From assembly GCF_016919245.1 (NCBI RefSeq), contig NZ_JAFEJA010000002.1, forward strand, positions 1,428,501 to 1,492,500: 64,000 bases of DNA. The letters run 5' to 3'. The notes below the pieces were generated by a model. The model did no database searches. It was not told the origin of the DNA and saw only the letters and a program-made list of their open reading frames with translations. The stretch's first letter is position 1. The number at the start of each line of letters is the position of its first letter. Shown piece after piece: positions 47,612 to 54,532 of the stretch. The translations under genes were made by a program, and so were the position numbers. This stretch comes from Streptomyces zhihengii. GTDB lineage: Bacteria > Actinomycetota > Actinomycetes > Streptomycetales > Streptomycetaceae.

Positions 47612-48763
47612 TCAGGCGGCCTGGAAGTCGATGGCCGCCTTGCGGATCGCGTCGCGGTCCAGCAGCGATGCGCCGTCGCGCGCCTGGCGCGCGGCCAGCC
47701 ACGGGGTGAACGCGTCCGGGTCGACGAAGACGCCCGAACCGTCGAGCGCCCACTTCACGAGCGCCGGCGTCAGCCTGCTGCGCACCCTCAGCTCCCGGGT
47801 GTTGCCGACCAGTTCGGCGGGCAGCGTCTCGTACGCCTCCGGGTTGACGAGCTGACCGGGCAGTTCGTAAGCGAAGGCGTGCTCCGTCGTCGGCCCGGAC
47901 TGGAAGGACTCCCCGAGACCGGCGCCCCGCAGCGCCACCCGGGAGAGCTCGGTGAGGTGGCTCAGGTCGAACCGGGTGTCGCCGTGGATCACCCGCAGCG
48001 AGGTCAGCAGTTCCGCGAGCGGGGCGTTCCCGCCCCGCTCGCCGATGCCGCCGACCGTGGCGGAGATCCACCGCGCGCCGGCGCGCACCGCGGCCAGCGA
48101 GTTGGCCACGGCCATGCCCAGCATGTTGTGGGAGTGGATCTCGATCTCCGAGCCGTCGATCGCCGTGAGGTCGCCGACGACCTCCTCCATCTGCCACGGC
48201 GAGAGGTAGGCGACGGTCTCCGCGAGCCGGAAGCGGTCCGCCCCGGCCGCGAACCCCGCCTCCACATAGGGCACCAGGCGCTCCCTGGGGGTGCGGGCGC
48301 CGTCCTCGCCGCTGAAGGTGACGTGGAAGCCGCGCTCCTTGGCCTCGGTGATCGCGGCGCGGGCCAGGGACTGGAGGAACTTCGGGCTGGGCGAGCCCAG
48401 CTTCAGCCGGGCGTGCTGCTCGGAGGTGGGGATGGAGTACATGATGTGGCGCACCCCGAGCCGCAGCGCCTCGTCGAGCGCCTGCACGACCTGCCGCCGG
48501 TCACGCACCACGACCAGGGTCATGCTGCGCTCGGGGGTCACGGCCTCGTGGACGGCGCCGACGAGCGGGGCGTCCTTGGAGCCCGGTCCGGAGACCATGC
48601 CCACCTCGACCAGTTCGACGCCCGTGCGCACCAGCAGATCCGCGATCACGGCGGCGTCCCCGGGGCCGAACTCGACACCCGCCATGTGCGCCGAATCCCG
48701 CAGCGTCGCGTCGGAGACGCGCGGCGCGACCGGTGCCTCGTCCGGTATTTCCTTGGCTGCCAT
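47612..48763 (-). CDS. HMGL-like / homocitrate synthase-family enzyme
   Basis: A 383-aa TIM-barrel enzyme of the isopropylmalate/homocitrate/HMG-CoA-lyase superfamily. The N-terminal 'SDATLRDSAHMAGVEF' keeps the catalytic Arg and metal Asp of D-x-T-L-R-D but has Ser-Ala-His where G-x-Q is usual. Metal ligands HxH are in 'EIEIHSHNMLGMAVANSL', and 'VGGIGERGGNAPLAEL' is standard. The C-terminal subdomain is short ('NPEAYETLPAELVGNTRELRV') with no Leu-sensing domain. Predicted reaction: aldol-type condensation of an acyl-CoA with a 2-oxo acid. ATG at 48763 gives the best spacing to GAGGAG; ATG 48769 is also possible. No homoaconitase or homoisocitrate dehydrogenase accompanies it. Confidence 0.87.
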   Translation of the reverse strand: MAAKEIPDEAPVAPRVSDATLRDSAHMAGVEFGPGDAAVIADLLVRTGVELVEVGMVSGPGSKDAPLVGAVHEAVTPERSMTLVVVRDRRQVVQALDEALRLGVRHIMYSIPTSEQHARLKLGSPSPKFLQSLARAAITEAKERGFHVTFSGEDGARTPRERLVPYVEAGFAAGADRFRLAETVAYLSPWQMEEVVGDLTAIDGSEIEIHSHNMLGMAVANSLAAVRAGARWISATVGGIGERGGNAPLAELLTSLRVIHGDTRFDLSHLTELSRVALRGAGLGESFQSGPTTEHAFAYELPGQLVNPEAYETLPAELVGNTRELRVRSRLTPALVKWALDGSGVFVDPDAFTPWLAARQARDGASLLDRDAIRKAAIDFQAA

Positions 48764-48893
48764 GGCCATCACTCCTCATTCGGGAAAGTGGTCGGTGAAC
48801 CGCGTCGGAAAGGGTTCGGCGGGCGGTGATCACCACGATCCGGCGAATCGCCCCCGGAAACAAGGGAATCCGGGTCAGATGTGTGTGGGGGAG

Positions 48894-48908
48894 TGTCAAG
48901 GAATGTCA
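48894..48908. promoter_or_regulatory. Direct repeats in the divergent promoter region
   Basis: TGTCAAGGAA and TGTCAGGAAC follow each other with a 10-bp period at 48894-48913 between the HMGL-like and racemase-superfamily genes. Tandem sites at one helical turn suggest an activator such as the response regulator encoded nearby; this is inference. Confidence 0.35.
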
Positions 48909-48965
48909 GGAACGAAAGGGCGCGCAAAGGGCGTGTGTGCGGCATGTCTTTTCCCGGCCGTACTC

Positions 48966-48995
48966 GTGACGCCGTCGCGCACGCGGTCCTAGCGT
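48966..48995 (+). promoter_or_regulatory. Promoter of the racemase-superfamily gene
   Basis: GTGACG (48966-48971), 18-bp spacer, TAGCGT (48990-48995), 6 nt before ATG 49002. A leaderless transcript is predicted. Confidence 0.55.
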
Positions 48996-49001
48996 GCCGT
49001 C

Positions 49002-49808
49002 ATGGACCTTTTCTCGCTGCCACGGCTAGGAGTCGTCGTCCCGCCGGAGAACCCCACGGCGGAACCGGAGTTCAACCATCTGCTCGGCACCGGACTGAAC
49101 GTCTACACCGCCCGTTTCCCGACCACGCCCGGCCTCGGCCTCCGGCGGATGCTGGAGACCTACAACGAGGTGCTCCCCGACACCCTGGGCGACTTCGGCG
49201 GCCTGCGCCTGGACGCCACGGTGGTGGCGTGCAGCGCCTCGCACTACCTGCTGGACCCGGCCGGCGACCGCGCGTTCTGCGAGGAGCTGTCGGTGCGGGT
49301 GCGCCATCCGGTGCGGTCCTCCACCCAGGCCGTCCTCGCGGCCTGCGAGGCCCTCGGCGTCAGCCGGCTGACACTCGTCTCGCCCTACGAGCCCTGGCTC
49401 ACCGACGTCTCCCGCGCCTACTGGGAGCGGGCCGGCCTCACCGTCGACGGCGTCGTCCTCGTCCCGGCGGGCCGCACCCCCGAGGGTGCGGAGCACTACG
49501 ACCCGTACGCCGTGGGACTGCCGAGCCTGCGCGAACGCCTCCGCGCCCACCTGGGCGGACGGCGCCCGCCCGTGGACAGCGCGCTGCTGTTCACCGGTAC
49601 GGGGATGGCCACCCTCGCCGCACTCCACGAACTCGCCCGCGAGGAGCCGGCCCGGGTGCTGCTGACCTCCAACCTGGCCTCCGCCTGGTGGGCCCGCCGG
49701 GTCACGGGCACCCGCGGCGGCCAGGTGCATCCGCTGCTGCGCAGGCTGGACGCCGGGGATCCGCCGGGCGGCCTGACGGCCGGGCGACCGCGAGGCGCGA
49801 CGGCCTGA
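49002..49808 (+). CDS. Asp/Glu racemase superfamily protein (maleate isomerase/AMDase-like)
   Basis: A 268-aa protein of the aspartate/glutamate racemase superfamily, nearest to maleate cis-trans isomerase and arylmalonate decarboxylase ('RLGVVVPPENPTAEPEF' N-terminus). Cys77 in 'TVVACSASHYLL' corresponds to the first catalytic Cys. The second, normally in an S-C-T-N type motif, is replaced ('ALLFTGTGMATL'). One-Cys members can be decarboxylases or isomerases of malonates and maleate, so racemase chemistry is unlikely. Divergent from the HMGL-like gene across a 238-bp region; leaderless start. Its stop lies in a microsatellite. Confidence 0.8.
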   Translation: MDLFSLPRLGVVVPPENPTAEPEFNHLLGTGLNVYTARFPTTPGLGLRRMLETYNEVLPDTLGDFGGLRLDATVVACSASHYLLDPAGDRAFCEELSVRVRHPVRSSTQAVLAACEALGVSRLTLVSPYEPWLTDVSRAYWERAGLTVDGVVLVPAGRTPEGAEHYDPYAVGLPSLRERLRAHLGGRRPPVDSALLFTGTGMATLAALHELAREEPARVLLTSNLASAWWARRVTGTRGGQVHPLLRRLDAGDPPGGLTAGRPRGATA

Positions 49809-49880
49809 CCGCCTGACCGCCTGACGGCGCGACGGCCTGACGGCCAGGCGGCCCGACGCGCTGACGGCACGACGGCCCGT
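49797..49880. repeat. GCCTGAC/GACGGC microsatellite
   Basis: Short units GACGGCCTGACC, GCCTGACC and GACGGCGCGACGG repeat irregularly, covering the 3' end of the racemase-superfamily gene and most of the gap to the response regulator. Confidence 0.7.
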
Positions 49881-49929
49881 CGCCACGGTGTCCCGCGGCC
49901 GGGCGCTCCGGTCGCCCGGGGCGCCCGGC

Positions 49930-50637
49930 TCACATCTCCGCGGCGAACGCCGCCTCCGCCGGCTCGGGGGAGCGGCGGGCGACGGCCATCCGGTAGCCGA
50001 CCCCGCGGACGGTGACGATCCAGCGGCTGCACCCGAGTTTCGCCCGCAGGGTGCTCACATGAGTGTCGATCGTGCGGCTCGTCGGCCCCCAGTCGCTTCC
50101 CCAGACCTTCGACATCAATTCCTTCCGGGAAACCACCGTCTCGTGATTCGAGGCGAGAAGGTAGAGCAGCTCGAATTCCTTCGACGTCACGTCGATCAGC
50201 CGGTCGCGCAGCCGCACCTCCCGGGTGCGCGGATCGATGTGCAGCGGCCGCAGGGAAATGGCCTCGGAATGCGCGGGGCCGCGGCGCGAGCGGCGCAGTA
50301 CCGCTTCGACGCGCGCGCCTATCTCACGGAATCCCCAGGTCTGCGCCACACAGTCGTCCGCACCCGCCTTGAGGGCGAGCACCCGCTCCAGTTCGTCGTC
50401 GCGACGGGTGAAGGCGATCAGCGGAATGTCGCTCGCCGCCCGCAGGGTGCGGCACACCTCGATCCCGTCGACATCGGGCAACTCCAGGGAGAGCAGCACC
50501 AGATCGGCCTCACGGTACGCGTGCAGCGCGTGCGCGCCGGTGCCCACACTGCGGGCCGCGTACCCCTGGCGGCGCAGATCGCGCACCATCGCGTCGGCGG
50601 CCGATGTCTCCCGTTCCACCACGAGAACGTTTCTCAC
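49930..50637 (-). CDS. Atypical OmpR-family response regulator without phosphoacceptor Asp
   Basis: A 235-aa protein with a receiver domain (1-120) and an OmpR/PhoB winged helix (about 130-225; 'VTSKEFELLYLLASNHETVVSRKELM' in part, 'SRTIDTHVSTLRAKLG', 'VTVRGVGYRM'). The phosphoacceptor Asp is Ser50 ('ADLVLLSLELPDVDG'), the acidic pair is changed to E8-R-E10, and the conserved Lys before Pro is lost ('CVAQTWGF'). No sensor kinase gene is adjacent. Such orphan regulators (JadR1-like) often control specialised metabolism by ligand or protein binding. GTG start at 50637. It follows the transposase-like gene by 32 bp on the same strand, probably in one operon. Confidence 0.9.
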   Translation of the reverse strand: MRNVLVVERETSAADAMVRDLRRQGYAARSVGTGAHALHAYREADLVLLSLELPDVDGIEVCRTLRAASDIPLIAFTRRDDELERVLALKAGADDCVAQTWGFREIGARVEAVLRRSRRGPAHSEAISLRPLHIDPRTREVRLRDRLIDVTSKEFELLYLLASNHETVVSRKELMSKVWGSDWGPTSRTIDTHVSTLRAKLGCSRWIVTVRGVGYRMAVARRSPEPAEAAFAAEM

Positions 50638-50669
50638 TGCTCAGGACCCTTCCTCTTCCCTGTTCGCCC

Positions 50670-51851
50670 TCAGCCCGCGGCCCGGGCCGCGGTGGCGCCC
50701 GGGCCGCCGTGGAGGTGGTGGTAGACGTACGCGGCCGAGGCCATGGTCATGTGGTGGTGCCAGCCGGGGAACGAACGTCCCTCGAAGTCCAGCACGCCGA
50801 ATCGTTCCCGCAACTCGCCGACGGCCGCCCGGAGCGTGGCACGACCGCGCATCGCCAGCAGCACCTTCTCCACGCACCGGTCGCCCGGGGAGGTGATCCA
50901 GTACCTGCCCGGCTGACGACCCGTCGGGTCGACGACCTCCAGCAGCCGGTAGCCGTGGGCGCCGGACACACCGTCCGTGCCCCGCCGCCGGGGCAGCCGG
51001 ACGGTGCCGGCGTAGGTGTGGACGGTCACCGCGCGGTGCCGCCCGTCCGCCGTGTCACGTGTCATCACGGAGGGACGGCGGGACCGGCGCTGCTCGAAGA
51101 GGCCCGCGACCGTGGTCACCGTCGGGGCCCGGTGGCCGCTGATCACCACCTGGCCGGGGTCCACCTCGCACACCAGGTCCGAGGTGTGCCGGGCGAGCCC
51201 GGCCAGCACCCCGCCGGCGTCGTGGCCACGGGTCAGGTCCAGGGCCCAGGGCAGCCGCGGCAGCAGCGGATGGGCCGTCACCTGGGCCGCGTGGTCGACG
51301 ACATGGGCGCTCGCCTGCCGCGCCGTCTCGTGCGCCGGCACCCGGGCCCGCAGCCGGCGGTCGCGGTCCCGCCCCCAGACGCCGTCGAGGACCAGGCTCC
51401 AGTCGACCGGGTGGCAGTGGGCGTCGGTGACCAGGAAGAGGCCCACCGCGCGCTGTGCGTTGACGGTGCGCCCGGTCACCGGGTCGGTCACCCGGTGCAC
51501 CCCCACCGAGTGCTCCCCGCGCTTGGGAATGACCAGCTCCGCCACCGTCCAGGCGTGCGGCGCCGCATCGGCGGCGACCCACTGGGCGAGCCGCCGGCGC
51601 ACCGGCTCCCACGCCCAGGTGCTGGCGTTGACGAACTGGTGCAGACCGTGCGCCGCCGCGGGCGGTAAGCGGTCCGTCCGCGCCATGTTGCGGGGTGTCT
51701 TCTTCCCGGGCGAGTGCAGAAGACCGTGCAGGTACGCCCGCGCCCAGCGGCGCTGCTCCACCCGGTGCAAGGGGCCGAAGACCTCCGTCAGAAACGCCTG
51801 CTGCTGTGCGCTCTCGTCCGGCACGGCACTGTGCCCGGTGTGTGACGCCAT
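50670..51851 (-). CDS. IS701-type transposase homologue lacking the first catalytic Asp
   Basis: A 393-aa protein with the overall layout of IS701-family DDE transposases: 'PKRGEHSVGVHRV', 'VDWSLVLDGVW', 'RYWITSP' and the C-terminal 'FEGRSFPGWHHHMTMASAAYVY'. The first catalytic motif, normally VDDTGFPKKG, reads VAELVIPKRG (residues 103-112), removing the Asp pair. No terminal inverted repeats or target duplication are visible around the gene, and it is immediately upstream of the orphan response regulator. A domesticated DNA-binding protein is more likely than a mobile element. ATG at 51851 after a G-rich site; an upstream GTG would extend it. Confidence 0.85.
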   Translation of the reverse strand: MASHTGHSAVPDESAQQQAFLTEVFGPLHRVEQRRWARAYLHGLLHSPGKKTPRNMARTDRLPPAAAHGLHQFVNASTWAWEPVRRRLAQWVAADAAPHAWTVAELVIPKRGEHSVGVHRVTDPVTGRTVNAQRAVGLFLVTDAHCHPVDWSLVLDGVWGRDRDRRLRARVPAHETARQASAHVVDHAAQVTAHPLLPRLPWALDLTRGHDAGGVLAGLARHTSDLVCEVDPGQVVISGHRAPTVTTVAGLFEQRRSRRPSVMTRDTADGRHRAVTVHTYAGTVRLPRRRGTDGVSGAHGYRLLEVVDPTGRQPGRYWITSPGDRCVEKVLLAMRGRATLRAAVGELRERFGVLDFEGRSFPGWHHHMTMASAAYVYHHLHGGPGATAARAAG

Positions 51852-52188
51852 GGAACGCCCCCCTCGTCGTACCTCCCCCGGCCCCGCCCCGCGGGACGGA
51901 TGCCTGACGCTTCGGACGAGGCACAAAAGTACCTGCTCCCTGCACAATTTCACGGGGAGCGCCCCGACTTAGCGACTTCCGCCTCCGACCTGCGCAAACG
52001 CCGCTTCGAGGGGGGAGTGAAGGGAGTGTTCACGGAGCGCGGGCGATGCCTGCGCGCGCCGGCGCCGAACACCCCTTCGACCCGCTGCCACCTGGGATCC
52101 GGCACCTTGCGGGGACCCGCCGGACGGCCGTCCTCCGAGGGGCCGCCGGTTTGTGTCAACAGCTCGTGAACAACCACCCGGCACACCG
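51852..52188. other. Intergenic region upstream of the transposase-like gene
   Basis: This 337-bp stretch has unusually low GC for the window around 51915-51985 and should contain the leftward promoter; GTGAAA-16 bp-TACTTT on the minus strand (about 51952-51925) is a candidate. An interrupted inverted repeat GTGAA...TTCAC lies near 52017-52032. I see no gene with convincing codon use. Confidence 0.4.
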
Positions 52189-52235
52189 CCGAGCCCCCGT
52201 ACCTCCCGGCCCGGCCGGGAGGTACGGGGGCTCGG
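52189..52235. terminator. Very strong hairpin terminator after the MFS gene
   Basis: A perfect 22-bp inverted repeat (52189-52210 with 52214-52235; arm begins CCGAGCCCCCGTACC) with a 3-nt centre lies 24 bp past the stop of the leftward MFS gene. Confidence 0.85.
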
Positions 52236-52259
52236 CGCGCGGCCCGCGCGGCCGGGCCG

Positions 52260-53504
52260 TCAGGCCCCCGGCCGCTTCACCGGGAAGCCGTGGGCACGGG
52301 CGAACACCACCACCGCCAGCACCGGCGCGAGGAGCAGCAGCACCGTCCACGGGAAGGAGTCGCTGCCGATGCCGTCGAGCAGGATGCCGCCGGCGATCCC
52401 GCCGCCCGCCATGGCGACGTTCCACAGCGTCACCAGCATCGCCTGCGCGGCATCGGCCTGTTCGCCGCCCGCGTCGGCGACCGCCGTCTGGAGCAGCGTC
52501 GGCACACCGCCCCATCCCAGGCCCCACAGCGCGGCCGCGACGTACACCAGCGCGGTGTTGTCGCTGAGCACCGCCAGCAGCGCCGACGCCACCGCGACCA
52601 GCAGTGTGCTGACCACCGTCAGCAGCCTCAGCCGCCGGTGGATCTGCGCCCCCACGATCCAGATGCTGAGGAGGGACGCGGCACCGAACACCAGCAGCAC
52701 CAGGTCCGTGCTGCCGCCCAGGCCGACGTCGTCGAGGAAGGTGGCGATGTACGCGTACAGGATCGTGTGCGCCAGCACGAAGACCAGGGTCACGAACAGC
52801 ACCGGGGCCACACCCGGCACCTTCAGGGCGCGCAGCATCGCCGGCCGCTCACCGCGCTCCTGGCCCGGGTAGTCGGGCACGGCGGCCCAGATCCACCCCA
52901 GCAGCACCACGGTCAGCGCCGTCATCACCAGGAACGCCACCCGCCAGCCGACCGCGGTGCCCAGGAACGTGCCCGCCGGCACACCGAGCGACAGCGCCAC
53001 CGGGATACCCGCCATCGCGATCGCGATCGCCTTGCCCTGGAGGTGGACCGGCGCCATCCGGCGGGCGTACCCGGCGAGCAGCGCCCACGCCAGACCGGCG
53101 GCGACACCGGCGACGAACCGGGCCACCATCGTCAGACCGTAGACCGACGACACCGCCGTCACGGTGTTGGCGACGGCGAAGCCCGCCATGGCCACGAGCA
53201 GCAGCCGCTTGCGCCGCCAGCCGGCCGTCGCCGCCGTCAGCGGGATCGCCGTCAGGGCCGTGCCGATGGCGTAGATGGTGACCGTCTGCCCGGTCGCCGA
53301 CTCGCTCACCCGCAGATCCGAACTCATCTGCGGCAACAGACCGGCGGGCAGGGTCTCGGTGAGGCTGGTGATGAAGACCGCCGTGGCCAGGGCCAGCAGC
53401 GCGAGCAGCGGCAGCTTCTGCGGTTCTCCGGCGCCCGCGGCCGGCGGCGCCGGCCGGGACTCCGAACCGCCGGGGGCGGTCGCCGTGTCGGGGGAGGTGC
53501 TCAT
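52260..53504 (-). CDS. MFS exporter (Bcr/CflA or sugar-efflux-like DHA family)
   Basis: A 414-aa major facilitator with 12 predicted TM helices after a roughly 30-residue Pro/Ala-rich cytoplasmic start. Features: 'ATAVFITSLTETLPAGLLPQMSSDL' at TM1 (DHA1/AraJ-like), the 'GWRRKRLL' loop after TM2 and 'GYARRMAPVHLQGKAIAIAMAGIPVAL' around the TM5 motif C region. ATG at 53504 with GGAG. It is followed by a 22-bp hairpin and preceded by the SDR-like gene on the same strand. It may export the product of the adjacent cluster or drugs; substrate unknown. Confidence 0.92.
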   Translation of the reverse strand: MSTSPDTATAPGGSESRPAPPAAGAGEPQKLPLLALLALATAVFITSLTETLPAGLLPQMSSDLRVSESATGQTVTIYAIGTALTAIPLTAATAGWRRKRLLLVAMAGFAVANTVTAVSSVYGLTMVARFVAGVAAGLAWALLAGYARRMAPVHLQGKAIAIAMAGIPVALSLGVPAGTFLGTAVGWRVAFLVMTALTVVLLGWIWAAVPDYPGQERGERPAMLRALKVPGVAPVLFVTLVFVLAHTILYAYIATFLDDVGLGGSTDLVLLVFGAASLLSIWIVGAQIHRRLRLLTVVSTLLVAVASALLAVLSDNTALVYVAAALWGLGWGGVPTLLQTAVADAGGEQADAAQAMLVTLWNVAMAGGGIAGGILLDGIGSDSFPWTVLLLLAPVLAVVVFARAHGFPVKRPGA

Positions 53505-53660
53505 GTGATGTGCTCCGGGTGTCGGGGGACGTGTGGGTGTCCGGGGATGTGTTCGGGCCCGGCCGCGGGGCCGGGCGGTACGGCGGATGCGCCCGCCGGC
53601 GGTGCGGACCGCGCGGCCGCCGCCGCCCCCGGGCGGGAGGGCGGCGCACGGGGAAGGCGC

Positions 53661-54281
53661 CTAGGGGCGGCGGCCCAGACCGCCGTCCACCGGGAGCCGG
53701 GCCCCCGTCGTGAACGTCGCGTCCGTGGCCAGGAAGAGGGCGGCGCGGGCGACCTCCTCGGCGGAACCGAGCCGGCCGAGCGGCGGCAGCGGCACGGCGC
53801 CCGCCGGCGGCGCCTCGATACAGCCGGGCGCCACCGCGTTGACGCGGATCCCGCGCCCGGCGAGCTCGCTCGCGAGCGCGCCCACCGCCGTGTCCGGCGT
53901 CGCTGTGTCCGGCGCCGCTGTGTCCGGCGGAACGGGTGAGGTCAGCACCACCGCTCCGCCGTCGCGCACCCAGGGCAGCAGAGGGCGCGCCGTGTCCACG
54001 GCCCCGGCGAACAGCAGATCCGCGCCGCCGTCCTCCCCGGGGCCGCCCCACCGGCCCAGCTCACCGGCGAGCGCGCCCCGGTCACCGGGCGCGGCGGAGG
54101 GCGCGAGGACCACCAGCCGGGCGGCCGAGCCCAGTTCCGTCCGGGCCCGGGCCCGCTCCTCCTGGCCGCCGACGGTCAGCAGCACCTGCGCACCCCCTTC
54201 CACCAGCCGCTTGGCGATGGCCAGCGCGATCCCGGGCTCCTGGCCCACGACCACGGCCCTGCTCCCCGCATATCTGGTCAT
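53661..54281 (-). CDS. Degenerate short-chain dehydrogenase-like protein
   Basis: A 206-aa SDR-like protein. The cofactor loop is altered ('AVVVGQEPGIALAIAKRL' instead of TGxxxGIG), the catalytic Ser region is 'GAVVLTSPV', and the YxxxK motif is missing: its place is taken by a PDTA-type repeat (PPDTAAPDTATPDTAVGAL). The end ('GIRVNAVAPGCIEAPP', 'EEVARAALFLATDATFTTGARLPVDGG') is normal. AAGGAG precedes ATG 54281. Probably catalytically dead, or binding a ligand only. It is 156 bp upstream of the MFS gene and divergent from the SARP-type regulator. Confidence 0.85.
   Translation of the reverse strand: MTRYAGSRAVVVGQEPGIALAIAKRLVEGGAQVLLTVGGQEERARARTELGSAARLVVLAPSAAPGDRGALAGELGRWGGPGEDGGADLLFAGAVDTARPLLPWVRDGGAVVLTSPVPPDTAAPDTATPDTAVGALASELAGRGIRVNAVAPGCIEAPPAGAVPLPPLGRLGSAEEVARAALFLATDATFTTGARLPVDGGLGRRP
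53890..53930. repeat. 15-bp tandem repeat inside the SDR-like gene
   Basis: GTGTCCGGCG recurs with a 15-bp period at 53890, 53905 and 53920, encoding the PDTA repeats where the catalytic Tyr-Lys segment should be. Confidence 0.85.
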
Positions 54282-54532
54282 CGCTGCCGAACTCCTTCCG
54301 GTGGGCGGGACCCGCCGCGCGGGCGGCACGTCGGTCGGCGCGCTGCCGCGGCCGGCCCGTACGGCGGCCCGGCACAGCCGACTGTGCACCCGCCCGCTTC
54401 GGGTCCGCCGAGGGTTTCCTGACGGTCCGCTGACGGCCCGTCGCACCACCGCCCGACCGGTGTTGTGTACGCACGATGTCGTCTGCCCGGAGGCGGCTCA
54501 CCGCCCGCCCGGCAGCCTGTACGGTGGCCCGC

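Noticed and set aside
38400..48763. Primary lysine (aminoadipate) or arginine biosynthesis operon
   Set aside because: LysW-X-Y-Z are present, but homoaconitase, homoisocitrate dehydrogenase and a LysK-type hydrolase are missing, actinomycetes use the DAP route for lysine, and the extra ligase, FAH and dehydrogenase genes do not belong to those pathways.
48871..48909. TTGACA or CTGACA hexamers on the minus strand as promoter of the HMGL-like gene
   Set aside because: No acceptable -10 occurs 16-19 bp downstream of either hexamer, so I report only the direct repeat and leave the promoter unassigned.
50670..51851. Active IS701-family insertion sequence
   Set aside because: The first catalytic Asp motif is missing, and I find no terminal inverted repeats or duplicated target. 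It was annotated as a domesticated homologue instead.
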